This document shows, in pieces, positions 33,823 through 42,267 of a stretch of DNA of 64,000 bases. Source of the DNA: Halococcus salifodinae DSM 8989 (GTDB lineage Archaea; Halobacteriota; Halobacteria; Halobacteriales; Halococcaceae); the NCBI RefSeq assembly GCF_000336935.1, contig NZ_AOME01000076.1:72511-136510 (forward strand). The letters run 5' to 3'. Every line of letters starts with the position of its first letter. The stretch's first letter is position 1. The notes below the pieces were generated by a model. The model searched no databases and was not told the DNA's origin. It worked only from the letters and a program-made list of their open reading frames with translations. The position numbers and the translations under genes were made by a program.

Positions 33823-35277
33823 ATGCACGTCGTGATCGTCGGCGCGTACGGCAGCGCGGGAGTCGCGGTCGCACAGGAACTCGTCGAGCGACGGGACAGC
33901 CCCGAAGACGTCGAACTCACGCTCGTCGACGACGGCGAGCCGGGCGGCGGGCTCTGCATTCTCCGTGGCTGTATGCCCTCGAAAGAGGTGCTCTCGGCGG
34001 GCGCACACCGCTTTCAAGCTCGCCACGACCACCGACTCTCGGGATCGCTCCCCGACGTCGATCTCGAATCGGTGGTCGAAACCAAGAACGAGCACACGTC
34101 GAACTTCGCGGCCCACCGCCGGAGTTCGGTCCACGACCTCGCCGAGCGCGAGAACGTCGAATTCCTCCACGAGACCGCGCGGTTCGTCGACGACCACACG
34201 GTCGCGGTCGGCGATCGGACGATCGAGGCCGACTATGCCGTGATCGCCACCGGTTCGACCGTGAACGTGCCCGACCTCCCCGGGATGGGGGAGGTCGAGT
34301 ACATGACCAGCGCGGACGTGCTCGATAGTACCGAGTTCCCCGACAGCGGGGTCGTGATGGGCTTTGGCTACGTCGGGATCGAGATGGTTCCCTACCTGAG
34401 CGAGGCGGCGGGGATGGACCTCACCGTGATCGAGCACGACGCGCGTCCGCTCGACGAGGCCGATCCCGCCTTCGGCGACGCGCTGCTCGATATCTATCGC
34501 GAGGAGTTCGGGATCGAGGTGTTGACCCACACCTACGAGCAGTCGGTCGAGGCGACAGCTGACGGGGGCGTGCGCCTCCACGTCGAGCGCGACGGACAGG
34601 ATAAAACGGTCGACGCCGACCAGCTCTTCCTCTTCACCGGCCGCCGACCGACGCTCGACGGACTCGGGCTCGAAAACACGACACACTCGATCGGCACCAC
34701 CACGGTCGGCGACCGTGACGAGCCGGTGCCGCGACCCGAAGTGGGTTGGGTCGGGCCGACGATGCAGGCCGCCGACGATCCCCAAACCTTCGTGGTCGGC
34801 GACGTCAACGGCCGGGAACCGATCCTCCACGTCGCCAAGGAGCAGGGGTTCACTGCCGGGCGGAACGTCCTCGCCCACGCCGCTGGCGAGGAGCTCGAAG
34901 CGTACGAGAACGTCCACCACCACGTGATGTTCTCGGGGCTCGGCGTGTACCCGTTCACGCGGGTGGGCCACTCCCAGGCGACGGCCGAAGAGGCGGGTTT
35001 GGAGGTCGTGACCGCGACTCGCGAAGCCGCCGACGACGGCGTGTTCAAAACCAAGGATGTTCCCGAGGGCCTGGCGCGCCTCGTGGTCGACGAAGAGGAC
35101 GGCACGGTGCTCGGCTACCAGGGCCTGCACTACCACGCCGACGTGATGGCGAAGACGATGCAGGTGATCGTCGAGGGCGGGATGGACGTTCGCGAGATCC
35201 CCGATCGGGCGTACCACCCGACGACGCCCGAGATTCTGGACGGGTTGTTCCGCGAAACGAGCGACCAGTTGGAGTGA
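33823..35277 (+). CDS. Pyridine-nucleotide disulfide oxidoreductase (dihydrolipoamide dehydrogenase-like)
   Basis: The 484 residues follow the class I flavoprotein disulfide reductase plan: an N-terminal FAD fold, a redox pair in GGGLCILRGCMPSKE (C-X4-C, about residues 45-50), an NAD(P)-binding repeat GFGYVGIEMVPYLSEAAG, the FAD motif QTFVVGDVNGREPILHVAKEQG (first 20 residues), and a C-terminal interface with YHPTTPEIL resembling the HPT-X2-E catalytic motif. The first nucleotide motif reads GAYGSAG rather than GGGPGG, which is atypical. The exact substrate (lipoamide, mercury, other thiols) is not assignable. Confidence 0.88.
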   Translation: MHVVIVGAYGSAGVAVAQELVERRDSPEDVELTLVDDGEPGGGLCILRGCMPSKEVLSAGAHRFQARHDHRLSGSLPDVDLESVVETKNEHTSNFAAHRRSSVHDLAERENVEFLHETARFVDDHTVAVGDRTIEADYAVIATGSTVNVPDLPGMGEVEYMTSADVLDSTEFPDSGVVMGFGYVGIEMVPYLSEAAGMDLTVIEHDARPLDEADPAFGDALLDIYREEFGIEVLTHTYEQSVEATADGGVRLHVERDGQDKTVDADQLFLFTGRRPTLDGLGLENTTHSIGTTTVGDRDEPVPRPEVGWVGPTMQAADDPQTFVVGDVNGREPILHVAKEQGFTAGRNVLAHAAGEELEAYENVHHHVMFSGLGVYPFTRVGHSQATAEEAGLEVVTATREAADDGVFKTKDVPEGLARLVVDEEDGTVLGYQGLHYHADVMAKTMQVIVEGGMDVREIPDRAYHPTTPEILDGLFRETSDQLE

Positions 35278-35658
35278 GGCTGTCACAACCGTTATTGACG
35301 GACCTATCAGCAGCTACTGGTTTCGCGTCTTTGTAACAGCAGTCGGCGACGATTGCCGATTCGCCCGAACAGAATCCCGATTCAAATGAGAACCGCAGGC
35401 CACTCCCTCCCCAACCGATTCCTTCACTTCGTTCGCACCGCTCACTCCGTTCAGTCATCCCTCGCGCGAGTCGTGCGCTCCGCACACTCCCGCGCGCCAC
35501 CGCGTCCCGGTCGGAACCTGATCCCGAGCAATCCAACTTCCAAGACTCGGACAGCGGGATGGATAGCAGGTCTGTGTGAACTGTAGTCGCGTGTAAAATA
35601 TAGTCATACGAATCGCTACGCGGGAGTGATTTATTCCGCCGGCCTCCGATTCCTGAGC
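35278..35658. other. 381-bp intergenic region carrying module A copy 4
   Basis: It lies between two plus-strand genes and contains the reverse-oriented module A (35382-35510). About 150 bp follow, with the MFS promoter region (AATATAGTCATACGAATCGC, about 35598-35617) and a T-rich stretch before the next start. No gene is supported; Ser/Arg-rich frames derive from the repeat. Confidence 0.7.
35382..35510 (-). repeat. Module A, copy 4 (reverse)
   Basis: On the minus strand it reads GGTGGCGCGCGGGAGTGTGC, GCGCACGACTCGCGCGAGGG, ATGACTGAACGGAGTGAGCG, GAAGGAATCGGTTGGGGAGG and GCCTGCGGTTCTCATTTG. The final GCGGTTCTCATTTG block matches copies 1 and 5 rather than the module-B-linked copies 2 and 3. 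Confidence 0.8.
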
Positions 35659-37014
35659 ATGGCAAGCGAGCCCGCGAGCGTTCGCGACCGTGTTCGGGAG
35701 CTGTTCGCACTCGAACGCGACGTGCTCGTGCTCTCGGTCGCGATGTTCGCGTTCAGTCTCGGCTTCCAGATGACGAGCCGGTATCTCGGGGAGTACATGG
35801 TCGCGCTCGGCGCGAGCGCGTTCATTGTGGGGCTGTACGGCACGTTCTCGAACGTCATCAGCGCGGTCTACCCCTACCCCGGTGGGGCGATCTCGGATCG
35901 GATCGGCTCGCGGTACGCGCTCACCGTCTTCGGCCTCCTCTCGGCGGTCGGCTTCGCGGTGTGGCTCGTCGCACCAGCCTTCGGCGCGCTCGCCATCCCC
36001 CTGATCTTCGTCGGGCTCGTGTTCGCCCAGGCCTGGAAGTCCTTCGGGCTGGGCGCGACCTTCGCCATCGTCAAACAGAGCGTCTCGTCCGCGCGGCTCG
36101 CGGAGGGGTTCGCCAGCACCGAGACGTTCCGACGGACCGCGTTTCTGGTGGGGCCGCTGCTCGCGGCCGGCGTGTTTGCCACCCTTGCCACGACGGATAC
36201 CGGATCAATGACCGATCCACAGGTGGTCGAAGCGTTCGTCGCCATCCTCGCGATCGCGTTTGTCTTCGCTGTTCTGGGGACGCTCGCCCAGCACGTGCTC
36301 TACGACTCGGCTGGCGATGATTTCGGCAAGAAGTTCGAAGGGATCTCGCAAGTCGCCGACGACCTCCGGAACCTCCCCCCGGAGCTCCGCCCGCTGCTGA
36401 TCGGCGACACGCTGGTTCGCTTCGCCAACGGGATGGTGTACGTCTTCTTCGTGATCGTCGTCACCCGGTTTCTGGGCGTCGGCCTCTCGGTCACTCTTCC
36501 CGTTGTGGGGACCGTCGATCTCTCGCCCCAGGCGTACTTCGGCGTTCTCCTCGGGATCGAGATGGCGGTCGCGCTCCTGACGATGATCCCCGTCGCGAAG
36601 CTCACCCGACGGGTGGGGCTCAAACCCGTGGTCGCGGTCGGGTTCGCGGTGTACGCGGTCTTCCCCGCGCTGCTCATCGCCGCGCCGCCGGACGCGGGGG
36701 TGCTCGCGGCGCTCTTTGCGTTCTCGGGGCTGCGCTTTGCGGGACTGCCCGCGCACAAGGCGCTCATCGTCGGCCCCGCGGAACGCGGTGCAGGCGGACG
36801 CGTCACCGGCTCGTACTACCTTGTCCGTAACGTCGTCGTGATTCCGAGCGCGGCGCTCGGCGGCGTACTCTACGGCGGGTTGGCGGTGCCAGGCGTCGGG
36901 CAGGTGCTCGCTGGGAGCCCACCGCTCGCGTTCGGCACAGCGACCGTCGTCGGCCTCCTCGGCACGGGCTACTTCCTCGTCTTCGGCGAGGAGTTCGCGG
37001 TCGCCGGTAGCTGA
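35659..37014 (+). CDS. MFS transporter
   Basis: The 451-residue protein has about 12 transmembrane helices. The loop signature appears as GGAISDRIGSRYAL after helix 2, and its counterpart in the second half is AKLTRRVGLKPVVAVG. An N-terminal cytoplasmic ERD-rich segment precedes helix 1. AWKSFGLGATFAIVKQSV and AHKALIVGPAERGAGGRVTG are distinctive interior loops. The substrate is unknown. The start at 35659 (MASEPASV) is favoured over an upstream frame that begins within the promoter. Confidence 0.88.
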   Translation: MASEPASVRDRVRELFALERDVLVLSVAMFAFSLGFQMTSRYLGEYMVALGASAFIVGLYGTFSNVISAVYPYPGGAISDRIGSRYALTVFGLLSAVGFAVWLVAPAFGALAIPLIFVGLVFAQAWKSFGLGATFAIVKQSVSSARLAEGFASTETFRRTAFLVGPLLAAGVFATLATTDTGSMTDPQVVEAFVAILAIAFVFAVLGTLAQHVLYDSAGDDFGKKFEGISQVADDLRNLPPELRPLLIGDTLVRFANGMVYVFFVIVVTRFLGVGLSVTLPVVGTVDLSPQAYFGVLLGIEMAVALLTMIPVAKLTRRVGLKPVVAVGFAVYAVFPALLIAAPPDAGVLAALFAFSGLRFAGLPAHKALIVGPAERGAGGRVTGSYYLVRNVVVIPSAALGGVLYGGLAVPGVGQVLAGSPPLAFGTATVVGLLGTGYFLVFGEEFAVAGS

Positions 37015-37041
37015 TCACAGGAGAGGGGACCGAACGATCCG

Positions 37042-37803
37042 CTACTGCGCGGAGTACCCGCCGTCGACGACGAGTCCGTGGCCGGTCACGTAGGAGGACT
37101 CGTCGCTGGCGAGGAAGGCGATGCAGTCGGCGATCTCGTCGGGTTCGCCGAGCCGTCGCAGGGGGTACTGGGCCGTCAGCCGCTCGCGGGCGATCTCGGG
37201 GTCGCCCTGCGATTCGAAGAACTCCCGGCCGAGTGCGGTGTCGGTGAACCCCGGACAGACGGTGTTCGCGCGCACGCCGTGTGGCCCTGCCTCGGCGGCC
37301 ACCGCCCGGGTAAAGTTGAGTACCGCGCCCTTCGTGAGCGAGTAGACCGACTGTTTCGGCAGACCGAGCACGCTCGCCAGCGATCCGACGTTCACGATCG
37401 CGCCCGATCCCTGGGCCTTCATCGCCGGCAGGGCGGCGTGACAGCCGTTCCACACTCCCCGAAGGTTGATGTCGAGAACTCGATCGAACGTCTCGGTGTC
37501 GGTTTCCTCGACGACCGCCGGCGGTTGGCCGATGCCGGCGTTGTTGACGAGTGCGTCGAGACCGTCCTCGGCGGCGATGGATTCGACGAGGTCGGCGAAC
37601 GCCGCCTCGTCGCGCACGTCGAGTTCGTGGAAGGTCGCGTCGCCCTCGGCCGCCGCGATCCGCTCGACGGTCTCCTCGCCACCCTCACGGTCGACGTCAG
37701 TGACGATCACCCGAGCGCCCTCCTCGGCACAGCGCTCGGCGGTCGCACGCCCGATCCCCGCGCCTGCACCCGTCACGAACACCGTCTGATCCTCGAATCG
37801 CAT
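37042..37803 (-). CDS. Short-chain dehydrogenase/reductase
   Basis: This 253-residue classical SDR has the cofactor motif VTGAGAGIGRAT (TGXXXGXG), an Asp after the second strand (VTDVDREGG) suggesting NAD(H) preference, NNAGIG, the catalytic Ser in NVGSLAS, the YSLTK (YXXXK) pair, and PGFTDT. The C-terminus has DEIADCIAFLASDESSYVTG and DGGYSAQ. It resembles 3-oxoacyl-ACP reductase or glucose dehydrogenase-like SDRs; the substrate is unknown. The ATG at 37803 is chosen since MRFEDQTVFVTG is the domain start. Confidence 0.92.
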   Translation of the reverse strand: MRFEDQTVFVTGAGAGIGRATAERCAEEGARVIVTDVDREGGEETVERIAAAEGDATFHELDVRDEAAFADLVESIAAEDGLDALVNNAGIGQPPAVVEETDTETFDRVLDINLRGVWNGCHAALPAMKAQGSGAIVNVGSLASVLGLPKQSVYSLTKGAVLNFTRAVAAEAGPHGVRANTVCPGFTDTALGREFFESQGDPEIARERLTAQYPLRRLGEPDEIADCIAFLASDESSYVTGHGLVVDGGYSAQ

Positions 37804-37966
37804 GGTAGGTCGCCACGGCCTGGCAGCATAAACCCGATCGGTCGTGGACGAACGATCAAGATGGTTGGACGGGCCGTCGGTAGGCGGAGGATCGACGGGG
37901 TGAACCCAATCGTGAGCGCGGATCGACCGCCGAAAGAACGAACCACGCTGCCGTCTATCGGACCGT

Positions 37967-38704
37967 ATGGCAGCCGACCAGCCACTCGCCGACGACACGG
38001 CGATTGTCACCGGAGCCAGCTCGGGGATCGGAAGCGCGACCGCACACGCGCTCGCACGCGACGGGGCCGACCTCGCGCTCGCCGCACGACGAGAGGAGCG
38101 TCTCGAAGAACTCGCTGCGGAGCTCGAAGCCGATCACGGCGTCGCGACCCTCGTCGCACCGACCGACGTCACCGAGGAGGACGCGGTCGCGGACCTCGTC
38201 GATGGGACGGTCGATGCGTTCGGCGGCCTCGACGTGCTCGTCAACAACGCCGGTCTCGCGCGCGGGTCGGCCGTGGAGGACCTCTCGACCGAGGAGTACC
38301 GCACCATGATGGATGTCAACGTCGACGGCTGTTTCTTCGCGACGCGCGCGGCGCTCCCCCATCTCCGGGCGTCCGAGGGAAACCTGGTCTTCGTGGGGAG
38401 CTTCGCGGGGCAGTACCCCCGCCCGTTCAACCCGGTCTACGCCGCGACGAAGTGGTGGGTTCGCGGGTTCGCCCATAGCGTCGCTGGCGCAGTCGGTGAG
38501 GCGGGCGTCGGTGTCACCGTGATCAACCCCTCGGAGGTGCGGACGGAGTTCGGCGACGACGAGAGCTTCGCGGAACGGTTCGACGAGGGCGAGGTCACCG
38601 AACCCGACGAGATCGGCGACGCGATCGCGTTCGCCACGCGCCAGGACCGTTCGACCGTGAGCGAACTCGACCTCTTCCGGCGCGACAAGTTCAGCGACTT
38701 CTGA
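37967..38704 (+). CDS. Short-chain dehydrogenase/reductase
   Basis: The 245-residue SDR has IVTGASSGIGSATAHALA, RREERLEEL (Arg pair suggests NADP(H)), NNAGLARGS, FVGSFAG (catalytic Ser), YAATKWWVRG (YXXXK) and NPSEVRTEFG. The layout is that of the YdfG/serine-3-dehydrogenase-like group. It is divergent from the SDR at 37042-37803, with about 160 bp between starts. It is convergent and overlaps the following minus-strand gene by 14 bp. Confidence 0.92.
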   Translation: MAADQPLADDTAIVTGASSGIGSATAHALARDGADLALAARREERLEELAAELEADHGVATLVAPTDVTEEDAVADLVDGTVDAFGGLDVLVNNAGLARGSAVEDLSTEEYRTMMDVNVDGCFFATRAALPHLRASEGNLVFVGSFAGQYPRPFNPVYAATKWWVRGFAHSVAGAVGEAGVGVTVINPSEVRTEFGDDESFAERFDEGEVTEPDEIGDAIAFATRQDRSTVSELDLFRRDKFSDF

Positions 38705-39122
38705 GTTCGACCGCGAGCGCGTCGGCGGGGTCGGCCGGTCCGCGGACGTATCTCGTGGGATCGCGCTCGACCGCGAAGGCGTGGATCGTGACCACCAGAC
38801 GCTCGGAATCGAGCGTCGCACGCAGGACGGGACCGACGCTCGTGATTGCGACGTACGGCGGCGCGGCGACCGGTTGGGCCGGGAGTTCCTCGTCGAGCGT
38901 GTCGACGGCCCCGGCGAGCGCCGCCGCCAGGCGGTTGAGTACACCTGCACGATCGAGCGCACGCTTGAACGGGTCGACCACCGCCGCCCGGTCGGACGTG
39001 GTCGCACCATCCCACGAGTCGGCAACGGCGTCGGCACACGCGAGCACGGCGTCGAGCAGGTCGGCGTGAGTGGTAAGGAGATGCTCGCGAACGGTGGCCG
39101 GTGCGGACGTGGGTCGGTTCAC
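38691..39122 (-). CDS. Haloarchaeal hypothetical protein, downstream partner of rhodanese/MBL gene
   Basis: The 143-residue protein has an N-terminal helical half (VREHLLTTHADLLDAVLACA) and a C-terminal beta-rich half (VAAPPYVAITSVGPVLRATL, RLVVTIHAFAVER). No named family is recognised. Its ATG overlaps the stop of the upstream rhodanese/metallo-beta-lactamase gene by 4 nt, implying co-expression. Confidence 0.75.
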   Translation of the reverse strand: MNRPTSAPATVREHLLTTHADLLDAVLACADAVADSWDGATTSDRAAVVDPFKRALDRAGVLNRLAAALAGAVDTLDEELPAQPVAAPPYVAITSVGPVLRATLDSERLVVTIHAFAVERDPTRYVRGPADPADALAVELRSR

Positions 39123-40291
39123 TCCGTGGGCGCAGCGGCACAGTTGTTCGGCCCGAGTTCGAGTTCGAACGCGGTCTCGTCGTCGGCGCTTTCCCGTCCG
39201 CGGTTGATCGCGACGATGCGCTCGTGGTTCGCTGGTCGTGGTCCCATCCCGTCGAGCACCCGCTCGACGAACCGCTCGCGATCGAGTGAGAACACGGAGA
39301 GTCGATCGCGGAGGTCGCCGAGCCGTGTGGCGTACGCGCCGTCGGTCTCCGATCGTTCCGACGGGCCGTAGTGGCCTGGCGCGACGAACAGATCGTCGTC
39401 CAGCACGTCGAAGCGCTCGGTCAGGGTGCCGTGGAGCGTCCTGGCGAGGTCGCGCGCGCCGTCGGCTCCGGCTTCGAGGTCCGGCCGTGGAACGCCGTCG
39501 AGGAACAGCGAATCACCGGTCAGCAGGGTATTGCCGACCCGGAACGCGAACGCGCCCGAGGTGTGGCCCGGTGCGGCGATCGCTTCCATTACCGTGTCGC
39601 CGAGTTCGAGTGCTTCGCCGTCGGCGATCGTCGTGACGTCGTCGACGCCACGCGCGGCGGCAGGCTCGGAGAGGACCGGCTCCGCGCCGGTTTCGGCCGC
39701 GAGCCGTCGAACGCCGCTCACGTGGTCTGCGTGGAGGTGAGTGTCGATCGCATAGCGGAGGTCGACGCCACGATCCGCGGCGTCGGCAACGTACCGATCG
39801 GTGAACTCTCGGAGCGGGTCGATCACCGCCGCCTCGCCGCCGGCGTGGACGAGATACGCGAGACAGCCGCTCGACGGCCGGCGGTACTGGACGATGGTTG
39901 TGGAACCGCCGGAGTCGATCTCGCTCGCGCGGTAGACCCGTGCCCAGCCCGTCATTCCCTCGGCCAGGTTGCGGGCCGTGACGCCCACCCCGGTGAGCAG
40001 GTCGGCGACGTGATCGCTCGCCTCGCCACGACCACAGACCACCGTGATCGGCTCGTCGAGGTCGAGATCGGCGGCGAGGTCGTCGATCTCGCCCGTGACC
40101 TCGGCCTGGAGGAATCGGGCGTGGGGGACGTGCTCGCGCTCGATCGACGATCCCTCGATGGCCCAGGACGCGATCTCGTCGCGGTCGCGGACGTCGAGTA
40201 CGCTCATCCGATCGCCGGCGTCGATGGCGCGCGCGAGTTCGGCGGGGGTGATCGCGTCGTCCGCCGTCGATCCGGACGAAGATGCATTCAT
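39119..40291 (-). CDS. Rhodanese-metallo-beta-lactamase fusion (persulfide dioxygenase-like)
   Basis: Of 390 residues, about 10-110 form a rhodanese domain (MSVLDVRDRDEIASWAIEGS, active-site loop VVCGRGEASD with the catalytic Cys). Residues about 130-320 form a metallo-beta-lactamase domain with the metal motif THLHADHVSG, APGHTSGAF and LLTGDSLFLDGV, typical of glyoxalase II/ETHE1 persulfide dioxygenases. Sulfur-transfer or persulfide oxidation is the likely role; fusions of these two domains are known in sulfide metabolism. The start at 40291 avoids translating the GC-rich leader. Confidence 0.9.
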   Translation of the reverse strand: MNASSSGSTADDAITPAELARAIDAGDRMSVLDVRDRDEIASWAIEGSSIEREHVPHARFLQAEVTGEIDDLAADLDLDEPITVVCGRGEASDHVADLLTGVGVTARNLAEGMTGWARVYRASEIDSGGSTTIVQYRRPSSGCLAYLVHAGGEAAVIDPLREFTDRYVADAADRGVDLRYAIDTHLHADHVSGVRRLAAETGAEPVLSEPAAARGVDDVTTIADGEALELGDTVMEAIAAPGHTSGAFAFRVGNTLLTGDSLFLDGVPRPDLEAGADGARDLARTLHGTLTERFDVLDDDLFVAPGHYGPSERSETDGAYATRLGDLRDRLSVFSLDRERFVERVLDGMGPRPANHERIVAINRGRESADDETAFELELGPNNCAAAPTE

Positions 40292-40337
40292 GTGCGCGGT
40301 AGGTGTCCACGGCCGATATACTGTTGGTCGAGTGTCC

Positions 40338-40474
40338 ACCGGCGCGGTGGTGGCGCTCGCGGTGCGGAGAGCGTCCGCTCGTGCGAGGGATGACTGAGTG
40401 CGGCGAGCGAAGCGAGCAAGCGAAGGAATCGGTTGGGGAGGGTGTGGCCTGCGGTTCTCGTTTGCGTCGTGATT
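40338..40474 (+). repeat. Module A, copy 5
   Basis: It sits in the 279-bp divergent gap between the rhodanese/MBL gene and the rubrerythrin-like gene. Blocks are GGTGGCGCTCGCGGTGCGGA, CTCGTGCGAGGGATGACTGA, GCGAGCGAAGCGAGC, GAAGGAATCGGTTGGGGAGG and GCCTGCGGTTCTCGTTTG. It is the most diverged in its first hairpin. Confidence 0.78.
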
Positions 40475-40570
40475 TGCCTCCGGCGAGTCGGCTGCCGTCG
40501 CCCTCCACGATGAGTCACCATCGATTCCTCGTGCCCGACAGTATAAGTGTCAGCCACGATAGTGGACGTC

Positions 40571-41224
40571 ATGGACGGCGAGACCCTGATCGACGACGTG
40601 CGGGACGCGAAGGCGACCCGGCTCGATCGGCTCGGCGGGACCAAATGGCTGCTCGCGGCGACGGGGGCCGACCTCGAAACCGAGCGCGTTCTTCGGGTAG
40701 CGACCGAAAGCGAGACGGCCGCCGCCGAGACGTTCGAGCAGTGGGCCGACGACGAGGGGAGCGATCGGGCGCGCGAGGCGTTCGCGTCGGTCGCGGCGCT
40801 CGAACGCGACCACGCGGCCCGAGTCGCGGACCACCTCGACGGCGATCCCGAATCGGAGACCGATTCCGGACCGGACGCCGCGCCTGGCGCGCTCCACGAG
40901 CATCTTCGAGGTCTCGACGATACCGCAGAACGCGTCGGTGCGGGTCTCGTCGGACGGCCGCTCGTGAGCGACCGCACCACCGTTCAGATCGTGAGCTTCT
41001 TCGTCAACGAGGCGGACGAGCGCCGCGCCGATCTCTTTCGAGAACTTCGATCCGAAACCGGCGACCTCCTCGACGAAGGGGCGGCGGTGCTCGATGGGGT
41101 CTGTGGCGCGGACGACGATTGGGAGCGCGCCCGCGGAGCCGCCACGGCGACGATCGACGTCGCGTACGACGAGTTCGCGGGCGATCTCGACGCGATGGGG
41201 CTCGACCCGCGTTCGATCTGCTGA
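40571..41224 (+). CDS. Rubrerythrin-like (ferritin-fold) protein
   Basis: The 217-residue all-helical acidic protein has Glu-rich helices placed like the ferritin/rubrerythrin fold: ESETAAAETFEQWADDE, ALERDHAARVADHLDGD (E-x2-H), and a later FFVNEADERRADLFREL with DVAYDEFAGDL. Spacing of Glu and ExxH motifs suggests a di-iron site, although the family in haloarchaea is divergent and lacks the rubredoxin domain. Function in oxidative stress is inference. The start at 40571 is used. Confidence 0.7.
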   Translation: MDGETLIDDVRDAKATRLDRLGGTKWLLAATGADLETERVLRVATESETAAAETFEQWADDEGSDRAREAFASVAALERDHAARVADHLDGDPESETDSGPDAAPGALHEHLRGLDDTAERVGAGLVGRPLVSDRTTVQIVSFFVNEADERRADLFRELRSETGDLLDEGAAVLDGVCGADDDWERARGAATATIDVAYDEFAGDLDAMGLDPRSIC

Positions 41225-41274
41225 GTCGTGCCGTCGCTCGCAACCGAGTGCGGGTGCCGAGAGCGGTGTGCGTC

Positions 41275-41754
41275 TCAGATCGAGAACTCGTAGAGGTCGT
41301 CGCCGACGTGGTGGACCGATGCGACGACCTTCCCCGAATCCCCGGTCATCTCACTCCCGTCGACGAGCGCGCGCCCGACCGCGAGAGCCTTGCCGTGGGC
41401 TTCCTCGACGATCACGACGTGCTGGTCCGCTTCGATTCCGGGGTCGGCCTCGGTGATACCTGGCCGCATCACGTCCGCGCCGTCCGAGACAAAGGAGATC
41501 GCGCCGGTGTCGACGGTGACGACACCCGTCTCGGGCGGATGGGCGTTCGCGCCGCGCACGGTGAGGAAGGGTGCGTCGTCGAGGTAGATCACGAGCGGCT
41601 CGCCATCGACGAGGACGAGGTCACGATCACTTTCGGCGAACTCGACGCGCTCGTAGGTGTCACCGGCGAGGTCGACGCCGAGCCGATCGGCGAGCGTCCG
41701 CTCGATCTCGTCGACTGCGTCGCTTCTGAGGTGGTGGCGGGATCTGACCTGCAT
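41275..41754 (-). CDS. PUA-domain RNA-binding protein
   Basis: The 159-residue protein ends in a complete PUA domain: LTVRGANAHPPETGVVTVDT, GADVMRPGITEADPGIEADQ, VVIVEEAHGKALAVGRALVD and YEFSI. PUA domains bind structured RNA in tRNA/rRNA modification and translation proteins. The N-terminal 60 residues (SRHHLRSDAVDEIERTLADR) resemble the pre-PUA domain of MCT-1/Tma20-type proteins. The start at 41754 is the first ATG compatible with this domain. Confidence 0.88.
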   Translation of the reverse strand: MQVRSRHHLRSDAVDEIERTLADRLGVDLAGDTYERVEFAESDRDLVLVDGEPLVIYLDDAPFLTVRGANAHPPETGVVTVDTGAISFVSDGADVMRPGITEADPGIEADQHVVIVEEAHGKALAVGRALVDGSEMTGDSGKVVASVHHVGDDLYEFSI

Positions 41755-41868
41755 ACCCTCTCGTACCCATCGGCGGTGATAAATCGTGCGCCAGCGACGC
41801 GGACACAACCCGGATACGACAGGTGGCCGACGCGAAGAGGTAAGTGCGCGGCTACCGAAGGAGATCGT

Positions 41869-42177
41869 ATGTGGGGGTCCCGGCGCACCCGGGAGAGCAA
41901 GACGATCACCTGTATTGCGTGCGGCGGCTCGGTCCGGCGCTCGGAGGCGCGCGAGTACGACAAGCACGGCGATCGATGGAAACGCACTGGAAAAGAGTTC
42001 GAACACCTCTGTAAGGACTGTTATCGCGACCTCTGCCACCAGCCGCGCGACGATCTCGAAGCCCTGCTCGTCGAGATCCACGCCATCGAGGGCACTGAGT
42101 CGCGGACCGCGTTCCTCCGACGGTACGACGAGATCGTCGAGGAACGCTACGGTCCGCTCGAAGAGCGCGAGCGCTGA
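41869..42177 (+). CDS. Small zinc-finger protein, unknown function
   Basis: The 102-residue protein has a CxxC...CxxC arrangement (CIACGGSVRRSEAREYD, then EHLCKDCYRDLC) spaced like a treble-clef or zinc-ribbon finger, followed by a helical C-terminus (DDLEALLVEIHAIEG, RRYDEIVEERYGPLEERER). A nucleic-acid or protein-binding role is likely but unproven. The ATG at 41869 begins immediately before the finger. Confidence 0.8.
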   Translation: MWGSRRTRESKTITCIACGGSVRRSEAREYDKHGDRWKRTGKEFEHLCKDCYRDLCHQPRDDLEALLVEIHAIEGTESRTAFLRRYDEIVEERYGPLEERER

Positions 42178-42267
42178 CTCGCGGCTCGCCGTTCTTTCTT
42201 CGTCACCGTCCCACCGCACCCGTCGTCGTGCCAGAACGACTAATTGTCGGCTGCCCGTAGCCCGGTC

